A DNA stretch of 64,000 nucleotides from WTFY01 sp965205685 (GCA_965205685.1 OZ242174.1:1426001-1490000), one strand, 5' to 3'. Shown: positions 41,812 to 50,196, counted from the stretch's first letter. Notes: generated by a model not told the origin, from the letters alone. Numbers and translations: made by a program.

Positions 41812-43104
41812 TCAGAACTGATTGTTCACCATTTCATCGAAGGTAAACGATCGCGTGCTCCGCTGGGCCTGTTCAAGCACCCATTCGACCACCTGCTCTT
41901 CCATGACCTGCGATTCGATCCCAGCCCGGGCCTCGACACTGTTGCGGTAGTACTGGACCACATCCTCGGGTTTGTCGTACCCCGAGGCGATGGCATCGAT
42001 CTGCTGGTTGACACGCCCGGAATCGAGTTGAATTTTGTTCTGGCGGACAATTTCCCCGATGATGAGACCAAGCGAGAGCCTGCGTTTCGCCTGCTCCTCC
42101 AGCTGGGCCTTCGGTAACTTCGATTCATCTTCAATGTTCAGGTTGTTCATGGCCTGTGCAAACACGCTGCGGACTTCCTGTTCCAGCAGTGCCGCCGGCA
42201 ACTCAAACTGGTTGGATTCAAACAGCTTCTGCATCACCTGGTTCTTGTCGAATGTCCGTTTGCACTGCTCGAGTTCAGCCTCCAGGTTGCGCCTGAGCTG
42301 CACATTCAGGGTCTCGACCTTGCCGTCCTCAATGCCCAGTTCCCGAACGAAATGCTTGTCCAGTGCCGGCAGTGATCCGGTTTCGACCTTTTTTACCTGC
42401 ACATCAAAGACCGCCTGCTTGCCGGCCAGCTCCGGCTGCCGGTAGTCTTCGGGAAAGCCCACTTCGATCTGCCTGGTATCGCCTTTTTTCACGCCTTCCA
42501 GTTGCTGCTCGAACTCCGGCAGCAGGGTCTGGCTGCCAAGTACCACGGCAAAATCATCCTGGCTGCCCCCCGGGAATGCCTCACCATCCAGCGTTCCCTT
42601 GAAATCGATGTTAACCCGGTTGTCCTTTTCGGCTGCCCGGTCCACGGCGCGCCAGCGCATCTTCTGCCCACGCAGTTTTTCGAGCATGCTGTCCACATCC
42701 TCATCGGTGACCTTGGCCTGTGCGGTTTCTATTTCAAAGCCCGAGACATCCGCAAGTTCGATTTCCGGGTAAACCTCGAAGGTCGCGGCATATTTCAGAT
42801 CCTGGCTGGCTTCCGGGCCCAGACGTTCGATCCTGGGCGTTCCCACAGGACGCAGCTTCTCCTGGTGAATTGCCTCCCGGTAGCTGGACTGCATCGTATC
42901 GGCCAGAACTTCCTGGCGAACCTGCTTGCCAAAACGCTGGCGCACTACCCCCAGCGGCACCTTGCCCGGACGGAACCCGGGAAGCTTCACGCTCCGGGTC
43001 ATGTCCTGGAGCTTTTTCTCCACCGCTGTCTGGATTTTCTCACCCGGTACTTCTACCGTGATCCTGCGCTCCAGATTTCCAGTTGTCTCCAACGATACCT
43101 GCAT
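41812..43104 (-). CDS. tig: Trigger factor
   Basis: Trigger factor is the ribosome-bound chaperone that meets nascent chains at the exit tunnel. The 430-residue product begins MQVSLETTGNLERRITVEVP and has the ribosome-binding signature LPGFRPGKVPLGVVRQRFG (about 38-56), the FKBP-type PPIase domain (about 155-240) and the helical C-terminal chaperone domain. ATG 43104 follows GAGGTG by a good distance; an earlier start would add 23 unrelated residues. Confidence 0.97.
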   Translation of the reverse strand: MQVSLETTGNLERRITVEVPGEKIQTAVEKKLQDMTRSVKLPGFRPGKVPLGVVRQRFGKQVRQEVLADTMQSSYREAIHQEKLRPVGTPRIERLGPEASQDLKYAATFEVYPEIELADVSGFEIETAQAKVTDEDVDSMLEKLRGQKMRWRAVDRAAEKDNRVNIDFKGTLDGEAFPGGSQDDFAVVLGSQTLLPEFEQQLEGVKKGDTRQIEVGFPEDYRQPELAGKQAVFDVQVKKVETGSLPALDKHFVRELGIEDGKVETLNVQLRRNLEAELEQCKRTFDKNQVMQKLFESNQFELPAALLEQEVRSVFAQAMNNLNIEDESKLPKAQLEEQAKRRLSLGLIIGEIVRQNKIQLDSGRVNQQIDAIASGYDKPEDVVQYYRNSVEARAGIESQVMEEQVVEWVLEQAQRSTRSFTFDEMVNNQF

Positions 43105-43272
43105 CCATTCACCTCTGTAATTGATATCCTCCGGATCCTGCATGCCGTGCCTCCTGTACAGGGCTGACAGCATTCATCCACAGGCGGTTAAATCCGGCGC
43201 CCAGTATATGGAGTCGCCGGGTACATTGCATCCCGGAGCTTCGGGCAGCCATCCTGATCCCGACACGGGATC

Positions 43273-43358
<86 letters not shown>

Positions 43359-43481
43359 TCCCCAGAACCCCGGCATGCCATACCACCTGGCATCCATTAC
43401 CCTGTATTATATACCTGCAAGCCCGTTCCCGGATTTGAACCTGTGACAGGGCTTCCTGACCTGAGACCGGTCTGATCCCGC

Positions 43482-44374
43482 ATGTACGCACTGTTTGTAT
43501 TTGTTCTCCTTTTTGCCTGCGTACTGATCGCAGGGGCAGTTCTGGCCTATCCCGTGTATACCCTGCTCAGCCTTGTCCTCGAACCGGATTTCGAGCGGGT
43601 CGCCAACCGCACGGTGCTGGGCCTTGGCATTCTCACCCTGCTGGCCCTGTTTCGAAAATTCGGTTTTCGCAGCTGGCAGGATGTCGGCTTTCCTGCAGGA
43701 GTGCGCAGTTCTTCAAAGACGGCCTGCATGGATTCGGCGCGGGCCTGCTGGTCATGGGGCCGGTCGTGGCAGGCCTTTTGCTGTCGCAAGACCGGGTGCT
43801 GGACCTGCAATGGGACTGGTCCTTGCCAAGCGTAGCCGTCCTGCTGGTCACTGCACTCGTCTCGGGTGCGGCCGTAGCGCTGATTGAAGAGACCTTTTTC
43901 AGGGGCGCCTTGCTCACTGCGGTGCTTCGACAGGGCACCGTATCCCTGGCGGTAATCTCAACGAGCTTTTTTTACGCACTGGTGCATTTCCTGCAACCTG
44001 AAATGCACATGGACCCGGACACCCTCAACTGGACAAGCGGTTTTGCCCTGCTTTTGGATGCGTTTTCCTTCCTGTCCAGCCCACTGCAGGTGTTCGATTC
44101 ATTTTTGGCTCTGTTCACCGCAGGCCTGCTGCTTGCCCTTGTACGGGTGCGCAGCAACCGTCTGGCCCTGTGCATTGGCATGCATGCCGGCTGGGTGTTT
44201 GCCATCAAGGCATTCAAGCGGGTCACCAACTCGAATGACGACTCGGCCTACACCTTTTTGGCTGGGACCTACGATCAGGTGATTGGATACCTGGCGGTCG
44301 TATTCCTGGCGTTGGCCATTGCGCTCTATCTGGGAATCAGCCGCCCGGCTGGAGAAAAAACTGGAATGGGGTGA
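43482..44374 (+). pseudogene. CPBP-family intramembrane metalloprotease, interrupted by a frameshift
   Basis: Two overlapping frames together encode one CPBP (Abi/CAAX-like) membrane protease of about 297 residues. The first frame (from ATG 43482) gives the N-terminal helices up to GFPAGVR. The reading then shifts near 43707, and the second frame continues FFKDGLHGFGAGLLVMGP. A single missing base (CGC AG TTC instead of CGC nAG TTC) would restore it. The catalytic motifs are in the second part: EETFFR (EExxxR), a YALVH helix and MHAGW. The stop codon TGA 44372-44374 lies inside the 24-bp repeat that borders the neighbouring mini-island. It could be a recent pseudogene or a sequencing error. 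Confidence 0.8.
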
Positions 44375-44389
44375 GCGATGGGGATCGAA
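44366..44389. repeat. Left 24-bp direct repeat (att-like) of the mini-island
   Basis: ATGGGGTGAGCGATGGGGAT plus CGAA, identical to 45171-45194, which is the 3' end of tRNA-His. Immediately inside is a short palindrome ATAACC-AAGG-GGTTAT (44393-44408). Confidence 0.85.
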
Positions 44390-44418
44390 TCCATAACCAA
44401 GGGGTTATCTGCATGCAG

Positions 44419-44709
44419 TCACGTTACGGGAGAGAGCCGAGCTACCTTAATCCGGTTGGCTTTTTTCATGGCCTGAGACAGCTCGTATGCGGACTGAAGC
44501 CGACACCAGGTTTCCGCACCACCCCCAAAAGCCTTGTCCAACCGAATCGCCATCTCGGGTGAAATCCCCGAGCGGCAATTTACGATATCCGAGAGTTGTT
44601 TGCGGCTGACGCCAAGTTCACGTGCAGCCTCGGTCACACTGAGTCCTAACGGCACCAGACAGTCGTGGCGCACGGACAGACCCGGATGAGGTGGATTTTT
44701 CATAGCCAT
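44419..44709 (-). CDS. higA: HigA-family antitoxin
   Basis: A 96-residue helix-turn-helix antitoxin. After NPPHPG, typical of HigA/VapI proteins, comes LGLSVTEAARELGVSRKQLSDIVNCRSGIS (HTH, about 21-50), then the C-terminal helices with RLDKAFGGGAETWCRLQ. AGGAAG, which overlaps the higB stop, lies 8 bases before ATG 44709. Toxin-first gene order is normal for HigBA, and the antitoxin dimer represses its own operon. Confidence 0.9.
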   Translation of the reverse strand: MAMKNPPHPGLSVRHDCLVPLGLSVTEAARELGVSRKQLSDIVNCRSGISPEMAIRLDKAFGGGAETWCRLQSAYELSQAMKKANRIKVARLSPVT

Positions 44710-44721
44710 GCTGAAATCTTC

Positions 44722-45000
44722 CTAGTGGTAGTCGATCAAATCTACATCCTCGACGTCCTGTCCCCTGAAGCAAAATATGATGCGCCAGTTCCCGGATATC
44801 CTTACTGACCAATACCCTGCCCGATCACCCTTCAACCGATGTAGCCCAAAGCCTGGCAGGTTCATATCATTGGGTTCCTTAGCCTCTTCAAGACGCGCAA
44901 GGACACGCTCGACTTTCGCGATCAACACGGGTGAAACCTGCCTGCGATCCCCTTTCACGAACAAGCGCTCAAGCCCTTTGTGGCGAAAGCCAAGAATCAT
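44722..45000 (-). CDS. higB: HigB-family toxin (RelE superfamily mRNA interferase)
   Basis: A 92-residue RelE-fold toxin that would cut mRNA on translating ribosomes. Family blocks visible are the N-terminal ILGFRHKGLERLFVKGD, the LPGFGLHRLKGDRAGYWSVRISGNWRIIF block (about 52-80) and a closing DVDLIDYH. The Arg-Ile-Ser-Gly-Asn-Trp-Arg segment carries the basic residues used in catalysis. ATG 45000 is preferred to an in-frame GTG seven codons earlier. Tandem TATCACT repeats (45016-45029) just upstream could be the autoregulatory operator. Confidence 0.9.
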   Translation of the reverse strand: MILGFRHKGLERLFVKGDRRQVSPVLIAKVERVLARLEEAKEPNDMNLPGFGLHRLKGDRAGYWSVRISGNWRIIFCFRGQDVEDVDLIDYH

Positions 45001-45015
45001 GGAAGGATTGTAACC

Positions 45016-45029
45016 TATCACTTATCACT
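45016..45029. promoter_or_regulatory. Tandem heptamer upstream of higB, possible operator
   Basis: TATCACT occurs twice head to tail 16 bases upstream of the higB ATG, where a HigA-bound operator would be expected. Confidence 0.35.
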
Positions 45030-45108
45030 TAACAACCCGTTGCGCTTGCGGATGATTACTTTTCAGGTATCGGAGGGGGCCTTTGTAAGTGCAGCCATGC
45101 GTCAATTC

Positions 45109-45124
45109 CAGTACGTGTGTACTG
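45109..45124. repeat. Palindrome near the right end of the mini-island
   Basis: CAGTAC-GTGT-GTACTG, a perfect 6-bp inverted repeat 46 bases inside the right direct repeat. It could be a recombinase arm site, an operator or a hairpin. Confidence 0.35.
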
Positions 45125-45170
45125 AATGACACGGGCTTTGAAAGAAGTAGTCTACGGCCTGTTGATAAAT

Positions 45171-45194
45171 ATGGGGTGAGCGATGGGGATCGAA
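45171..45194. repeat. Right 24-bp direct repeat (att-like) within tRNA-His
   Basis: Identical to 44366-44389. It covers the CCA end, acceptor stem and part of the T-arm of tRNA-His, the usual attachment segment for tRNA-targeting integrases. Confidence 0.85.
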
Positions 45195-45248
45195 CCCACG
45201 ACCACAGGAACCACAATCCTGCGCTCTACCAACTGAGCTACGCTCACC
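45172..45248 (-). tRNA. tRNA-His (GTG)
   Basis: 77 bases including the extra 5' G typical of histidine tRNA. It starts GGTGAGCGTAGCTCAG, has anticodon GTG in an ATTGTGG loop, the GGTTCGATCC T-arm, a C discriminator and an encoded CCA. Its 3' end doubles as the right repeat of the mini-island and remains intact. Confidence 0.97.
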
Positions 45249-45308
45249 ACAGGGGGATTGATGTTAACGCATGGCATAGCATAGCTCCACCTGTAGCAGC
45301 CCGAGCGT

Positions 45309-46094
45309 TCAATCCCATCCCCGGATTTCGGCCAGTTTAGCGAATGCAGCTTCCTGAAGTGCCTGCTGTGCTTCAACACGGTGTGCCGTGCCATTTCCGA
45401 CGGTATAGAAGGAAAGCTCCTCATGGGTACATCCTGACACGCAATCACCCCAGGCCTTGCGCACAACCACATACCAGATCCCCTGCACCTTCGCCGCCTC
45501 GATATCCGGGCCATCGCCGAGTTGGGCATCGGGTTCGGCAAACATTACCCCGGGGATCTTGCGGTATTTCTTGCAAGCCGTCTCCAGGTTGACGTACTTT
45601 GCAAAGTGCAGTGCTGCAACCCCTGCACGGCGAAAGACTTGCGCATCGGACAGGCCGAGACGTTCATTCAGGGCATCAAACTCCGCATTGCCGGTCAGCG
45701 TGCTATTTTCCCGCTGAGCCAATGCCAAGGTGGCAAGCAGTGCGGGCTTCAGCCCGACCAGCAGCATCCCGGGCCTGTGCTCCACTCTCGCCGAAACCTC
45801 CCAGGTTTTCGGATATGCCTCCCGGAGCTGACCCAGGACTTGCCCGAGTTCCTGGCTGAGCCGGTCCCGTCGCTTCGGGTCCAGCAACAATCCGGGGCTT
45901 TGTCTTCGAAGCATGCGGTCGGCCAGTACCTTGGCATCGGAGACCGTGTCTGGATCCTCTGCCATTTCGTGCGAGGCGATTTCCGCTTCGCTTGCCTGCA
46001 GCGCACAGGTGAGCACAAGGGCAAGCACGGCCAAAAACAGGCCACAGGCACGCAGTCGAGCAGGCAGAACCATCACTTGGTGGGCTTCGCTCAC
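45309..46094 (-). CDS. Secreted protein with a subtilase-prodomain-like region
   Basis: A 261-residue exported protein. After a signal peptide (about residues 10-35) and a helical linker comes a region like the propeptides of S8 proteases: RPGMLLVGLKPALLA, FDALNERLGLSDAQVF and YRKIPGVMFAEPDAQLGDG. A closing segment GDCVSGCTHEELSFYTVG contains a paired-cysteine motif. No protease domain follows, so it may be a free-standing inhibitor or an uncharacterised secreted family. The start is GTG 46094, six bases after the upstream gene's stop codon; an ATG seven codons later (46073) is also possible. Confidence 0.7.
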   Translation of the reverse strand: MSEAHQVMVLPARLRACGLFLAVLALVLTCALQASEAEIASHEMAEDPDTVSDAKVLADRMLRRQSPGLLLDPKRRDRLSQELGQVLGQLREAYPKTWEVSARVEHRPGMLLVGLKPALLATLALAQRENSTLTGNAEFDALNERLGLSDAQVFRRAGVAALHFAKYVNLETACKKYRKIPGVMFAEPDAQLGDGPDIEAAKVQGIWYVVVRKAWGDCVSGCTHEELSFYTVGNGTAHRVEAQQALQEAAFAKLAEIRGWD

Positions 46095-46100
46095 GCTGCC

Positions 46101-47237
46101 CTACTCGGCCGGCTCAAGGCGCAAAAGCATGCCGTTTCGAGCGTCCGTGAGCAGGTAGATCAACCCGTCCGGCCCCTGGCGCACGTCCCGGATCCGCCGT
46201 CCCCAGTCCTCAAGCAGGCGCTCTTCGATGGACACTTTTCCATCCCGGATCTCAAGCCGGTCCAGCAACCTGGCAGAAAGTGCCCCAATAAAGAAGCTAC
46301 CGCGCCAGTTCGGGAACGCATCCCCGTCGTAGATCATCAGTCCGGAGGGTGAAATCGAGGGTGTCCAGTAATGCACGGGCTGGGTCATGCCTGCCTTGTG
46401 TGTGCCCTCACCGATCTTGAAGCCGGAATAACTCAGGCCATAGGTGATCACCGGCCAGCCGAAGTTCACACCGGACTCGATCAGGTTCAGCTCATCTCCC
46501 CCCTTGGGACCGTGCTCGACCAGGTAAATCTCTCCTGTCACCGGGTCCTTTGTCATGCCCTGCGGGTTGCGGTTGCCATACGTGTAGATCTCCGCGCTTG
46601 CACCCGGCTGGTCAACAAACGGATTGTCCACAGGAATGCGCCCGTCCTCATGCAGGCGGATCACGGAACCCGCCGGGTCGCCCAGTGCCTGGGCTCGGTC
46701 CGGGTCGCCGCGCTCACCGGCGGTGATGTAAAGGTACCCATCTGAAAACACAAGGCGGGAACCGAAATGACGGCTGCCATGGGTACGAGGAGATGCCACG
46801 TAGAGCTCCTCGACATTCTCGAGGCGGTTGCCGACCAGTTGACCACGGGCCACGGCAGTGGCCCCTCCTCCTTTGCCCGGGCTTGCATACGACAGGTAGA
46901 TCAGGTGGTTCTCGTCAAAACGCGGATGGGGTACGACATCGAGCAGCCCTCCCTGACCGCTTGCATAGACCTGTGGAACCCCGACTACGGGCTCTGGATC
47001 CAGACGGCCTTGCACGATGCGCCGCAAACGGCCCGGGCGCTCGGTCACAAGCATGGACCCATCCGGCAAAAAGGCCAGACCCCACGGATGTTCAAGTCCG
47101 CCGGTCAACTTGACTAGCTGAAACCGGTGTTTGGCCGAGTCGAAAGTGCCAACCAACTCGACAGCATCAATCGGGTGGCCCAAGGAGAAAACCATCAAGG
47201 CAATGGTGAATGATGCAATGAGATTCCTAACAGGCAT
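46101..47237 (-). CDS. PQQ-dependent aldose sugar dehydrogenase-like protein (YliI family)
   Basis: A 378-residue periplasmic six-bladed propeller protein of the soluble aldose sugar dehydrogenase family, which oxidises sugars with PQQ as cofactor. After a signal peptide (ends near GHPIDAVE), family motifs are present: LEHPWGLAFLPDGSMLVTERPGRL (about 46-69), GQGGLLDVVPHPRF, HFGSRLVFSDGYLYITAGERGD, the YTYGNRNPQGM motif and EHGPKGGDELNLIESGVNFGWP with calcium- and PQQ-site residues. Whether the organism makes PQQ cannot be seen here. ATG 47237 is chosen, with a GTG seven codons earlier as the alternative. The secreted prodomain-like gene follows it closely. Confidence 0.92.
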   Translation of the reverse strand: MPVRNLIASFTIALMVFSLGHPIDAVELVGTFDSAKHRFQLVKLTGGLEHPWGLAFLPDGSMLVTERPGRLRRIVQGRLDPEPVVGVPQVYASGQGGLLDVVPHPRFDENHLIYLSYASPGKGGGATAVARGQLVGNRLENVEELYVASPRTHGSRHFGSRLVFSDGYLYITAGERGDPDRAQALGDPAGSVIRLHEDGRIPVDNPFVDQPGASAEIYTYGNRNPQGMTKDPVTGEIYLVEHGPKGGDELNLIESGVNFGWPVITYGLSYSGFKIGEGTHKAGMTQPVHYWTPSISPSGLMIYDGDAFPNWRGSFFIGALSARLLDRLEIRDGKVSIEERLLEDWGRRIRDVRQGPDGLIYLLTDARNGMLLRLEPAE

Positions 47238-47704
47238 TACCAAAAGGGTTCCCCTCACTCGAGATGTCTAATCTGTACATCACCCGAAGGTTCATTCAGA
47301 TATTCGGTTACCAAGCACCTGGAACATCATGCGGCTAGATCGTCCTTCTTTGCAACGCTGATCCCCAAAATTCTCATTTCTGCGCTTCACATGCCTGACG
47401 ACAAAGTGCTCCATCAAAGTCATAGCAGCTCTTCCAAAATAGCCACTTCGAGCTTGTAACGAGTGAAGCAGTCATCTACAGCCATTTTCCTGAGAGCCTG
47501 TCATCAGATTTCGGCCTTATAACAAAGGCAGCACACGAATAACGTAATATGAGACGAACTTGTACTCACAGGGAACCTGGGGTACGGGAGTATTGTCAAT
47601 ATTCTCTTGAATTAAAGTAAAGAGCCCCCACTTTACAGGAAGTGAAAGTAATTGATGCTGGCGATGCAAGGCAAACCAAAGAAAATTGGAGAGTAACTAA
47701 ATTT
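47238..47704. other. Intergenic stretch, no gene recognised
   Basis: About 465 bases, richer in A and T than the surroundings, with no supported coding frame, RNA or repeat. It probably contains the promoter of the sugar dehydrogenase gene on one strand and of the small plus-strand gene on the other. Confidence 0.4.
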
Positions 47705-47941
47705 ATGGGTAAAAAAACTTCGGCTTTAACGGCTAAAATTGACAGTATGAACCTGGTTATGGCTGAGGTACGGGAAGACCTTAAGTCGTTACAGGAAGAG
47801 ATGACGTACACGCTCCAAAAGTTCAGTTTGCCTTCGGAAGAACATACCAAGTGTGTTCAAAGTATAGGCAAGATGCGAAAAAAGCTCAGAGGGGCCATGA
47901 CGGAGACCGGCGATACCACGAAGAGTAAAAAAGGATCATAG
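47705..47941 (+). CDS. Small coiled-coil protein of unknown function
   Basis: A 78-residue, Lys- and Met-rich, mostly helical peptide (MGKKTSALTAKIDSMNLVMA at the start, ending in a basic KSKKGS tail) with heptad-like spacing over about residues 8-40. No family recognised. ATG 47705 has GGAGAG 11 bases upstream; an in-frame GTG at 47642 would add 21 residues. Base composition is lower in G and C than neighbouring genes, consistent with acquired DNA. It could also be a chance frame. Confidence 0.45.
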   Translation: MGKKTSALTAKIDSMNLVMAEVREDLKSLQEEMTYTLQKFSLPSEEHTKCVQSIGKMRKKLRGAMTETGDTTKSKKGS

Positions 47942-48134
47942 TCCAGACATTCAGGGGTGCAAGATGACACCTTCACCCGTCCCATTCAGGAGCCTGCTGA
48001 TCCCGTCTGAGCTTGGAACGCTGCAGGCAGACCGACTCGAAAACTGATTCCAGTGCGCGTGATCGCTTGGCAGGATTCCAGGCAGGCTTGATATGGCGTC
48101 CTCCGTCACCAAGCCTCGCCTGGCGCAATCAAGG

Positions 48135-48860
48135 TCATGCTTCCTCTTCGTCAAGCTCGACAGTGTATGGGGCATTCGGGTCTTTGCGACAGACATGCTC
48201 GGAACGACGGAGCCGCTTTTGCGGCACGTGGGTTTCGGAACCACGCTTGGCTGCCCACCCATGCGACCGTCGGATCCGCCACACGCTGGCCGGTGGAACG
48301 TTGAGCGCCTCGAACCCGACCCTGCGACACGAAACGCCGAGGCGTTCACACGCGACGGCGGGATGCCGCGCATACGTTAACTGCACGATCGCACCTGCGC
48401 GCGGCAGCACGTCGAGGTTTTCCCGGACTATTGCATCGCGTTCGTCCTCCTCCAGGTTGAGAAGCGGAAGGGAGGAAACCACCACCGAAGGCGTGCCGAC
48501 GGAACGCTCGTCGAGGATGGCGCCGATTCTCGTCGCCTCGCCTTCGACTACCACGGCGCGGGGGAATTTATGCTTGAGCCACCGACAGAGCTCTCGATCC
48601 CGCTCGACGAGCACGAACTCCTCCTCCTCGATTCCGCTCGCGAGAAGGGCTCGGGTGATGCTGCCTGTTCCGGGGCCGAGCTCGACGACCGGGCCCGCGC
48701 CCCATCGAGCCTCTACGCTCGCGCGTGCCATGGTCCGGGCTACTGGCTTCGCGCTCGGCAGGATCGCGCCGATCCGGCGAGGATTCGAGGCACAGCGCTT
48801 CAGGAAGAGACCAAGTCCGCTTCCGCGAAATCCCGCGCCAATGGCTTGCAGGACGCGCAT
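48135..48860 (-). CDS. Phospholipid N-methyltransferase-like protein (PmtA/KsgA-like fold)
   Basis: A 241-residue class I methyltransferase. The N-terminal FLKRCASNPRRIGAILPSAKPVARTM resembles PmtA-type phosphatidylethanolamine methyltransferases (residues 19-44). The SAM site VVELGPGTGSITRALL (motif I), the FVLVERDRELCRWL strand and VVSSLPLLNL (motif IV position) follow. The catalytic context is close to rRNA dimethylases, so lipid specificity is an inference. The C-terminal 50 residues after VPPASVWRIRRSHGW form an unusual basic extension ending EELDEEEA-like acidic residues. It is much richer in CGA, GAG and CTC codons than its neighbours, suggesting transfer. No other phosphatidylcholine genes are adjacent. 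Confidence 0.75.
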   Translation of the reverse strand: MRVLQAIGAGFRGSGLGLFLKRCASNPRRIGAILPSAKPVARTMARASVEARWGAGPVVELGPGTGSITRALLASGIEEEEFVLVERDRELCRWLKHKFPRAVVVEGEATRIGAILDERSVGTPSVVVSSLPLLNLEEDERDAIVRENLDVLPRAGAIVQLTYARHPAVACERLGVSCRRVGFEALNVPPASVWRIRRSHGWAAKRGSETHVPQKRLRRSEHVCRKDPNAPYTVELDEEEA

Positions 48861-48994
48861 CAGGCGGACTCGAACTCGTCAATGCGATGCAGGAGAACCA
48901 TGTTCCGGATGTAAATGATGGGGACTATCCCGATGAGTTGACAGCCTATCATAAACAAATTTAATTTTATATAAAAATCTTAAAATCCTGTATA

Positions 48995-49276
48995 TTAGAA
49001 AACTCTCTGATAGTGCGTTGCAGGCTTGTAACCCTTGATGTAGGGCAAACCAAGTTTTTCGAGGACAGCACTGATATTTTGATGCTTGTATTCAATTGAG
49101 CCTTTCGAGCGGCCGATCTGTGCCTGAAGCATCCGATTGTGCACTGCTTTAACTACTGAATTACCTGTCAGCTCAGCCTGAAGCATGCCTAGGTAGTCGG
49201 CAACAGCAGCTTCGATCTGCAGGCCGATCCGAGAGGTCGTACAGCCTATATCGATGCCTTGAGAGATGCTGACCAA
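48995..49276 (-). pseudogene. Truncated restriction-type gene fragment
   Basis: A 93-residue frame with a TTG start. The block RSKGSIEYKHQNISAVLEKL and the following GLPYIKGYKP with HYQRVF resembles, from memory, the N-terminal part of large predicted restriction or HNH-type proteins, in which KHQNISA and LPYIxGYKP are conserved and the protein continues for hundreds of residues. Here it stops right after the motif, so it looks like a remnant. It lies in AT-rich DNA between the methyltransferase and the secreted nuclease. The family name is uncertain. Confidence 0.4.
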
Positions 49277-49389
49277 GGCGATTATGGATCTCTCCTGAAA
49301 TTCGTAGGGTTCTATAAGGACGGGCTGGCACAGAATTGAAGTTACGCTACGGCTGCCTGTCTCCCAGTATACAATGCCTCTAGAGATGA

Positions 49390-50196
49390 TTGAATGAAAG
49401 AGTCGTGAGCGAGGGTCAGGTATGGAGAACCGCTTTACAGTGGCTGATTGTTGCCACTGTACTCGCTGTCATGGCTGGTTCAGCAAATGCTGCAGAACAG
49501 CTGATAAAGAAGTCGAAATCCGGCATCTGCCATTGCCCTGGTGGACACTATTATGCACGCACCTCAAACTATACCGCCTTTGATTCCATCGATGCCTGTC
49601 TTGCCAGTGGGGGGCGGCACCCCAAGCGTGGACAAGGACAATGCTCCGCATCGCAGAAGCACGATTCGACCGCCGGCAAAACACAACCCCAGTCTCACGC
49701 CAACCGGCCGCCATCCAGACTCTATGATCGAGACGTGTTCGGCGGATGGGCAGATGCGGACGGCGACTGTCAGAACACGCGTCATGAACACCTGATCGAC
49801 CTGTCCAGGGCCCCTGTCCGCTTGTCAAAAAACGGGTGCCGGGTCATCCAGGGGCAGTGGGAAGACCCGTATACCGGTATGACCCACACCCATGCACAAG
49901 GCCTGCATATCGATCACCTTGTTCCGCTTTACTACGCCTGGAGACGGGGCGCGGACCGCTGGGAGCCTGAAAAGCAAAGGCGTTTCATGAACGACCCGGC
50001 AAACCTTTTCGTGGTCGAGGCTTTCGTGAACCAGGACAAGGGCGCCAAGGGACCTCTTGCGTGGCTTCCACCCGATGCACAGTTTCACTGCGAGTACCTG
50101 CTAAGGTTCATGCGCATCACGGCACGGTACGACCTGCACCACTCGCCACGCGAGCAAACGGGCCTGGAACAACTGACTGCTGAAAAATGTGACTGA
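49390..50196 (+). CDS. Secreted HNH-type nuclease
   Basis: A 268-residue exported protein with a signal peptide ending near GSANAAEQ. The C-terminal domain (about 110-268) matches secreted GmrSD/DUF1524-like HNH nucleases: FGGWADADGDCQNTRHEHL, GQWEDPYTGM, the catalytic IDHLVPLYYAW and NDPANLFVVEAFVNQDKGAKGPLAWLP. An N-terminal cysteine-containing region (ICHCPGGHYYARTSNY) may be a small disulfide-linked domain. Likely role: nutritional or defensive DNA degradation outside the cell. The start is uncertain: TTG 49390 or GTG 49405, both placing the signal at the N-terminus. Confidence 0.85.
   Translation: MNERVVSEGQVWRTALQWLIVATVLAVMAGSANAAEQLIKKSKSGICHCPGGHYYARTSNYTAFDSIDACLASGGRHPKRGQGQCSASQKHDSTAGKTQPQSHANRPPSRLYDRDVFGGWADADGDCQNTRHEHLIDLSRAPVRLSKNGCRVIQGQWEDPYTGMTHTHAQGLHIDHLVPLYYAWRRGADRWEPEKQRRFMNDPANLFVVEAFVNQDKGAKGPLAWLPPDAQFHCEYLLRFMRITARYDLHHSPREQTGLEQLTAEKCD

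Larger units (their letters stand above)
44390..45194. mobile_element. 805-bp tRNA-His-associated toxin-antitoxin mini-island
   Basis: The segment between the two 24-bp copies of the tRNA-His 3' end, counted with one copy, is exactly 805 bases. It carries only a higB-higA pair and short palindromes. If it is removed along with one repeat, the CPBP gene would end directly inside the tRNA-His 3' end, converging with it. This is the arrangement expected of site-specific integration at a tRNA by a tyrosine recombinase, but no integrase gene is present. It may be a deleted island or an element mobilised in trans. Confidence 0.7.

Noticed and set aside
47951..48373. 140-codon minus-strand frame overlapping the PmtA-like gene
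   Set aside because: Out of frame with the methyltransferase, Arg/Ser-rich, no motif.
48568..48914. Plus-strand frames opposite the PmtA-like gene
   Set aside because: Shadows caused by the high G+C third positions of the real gene.
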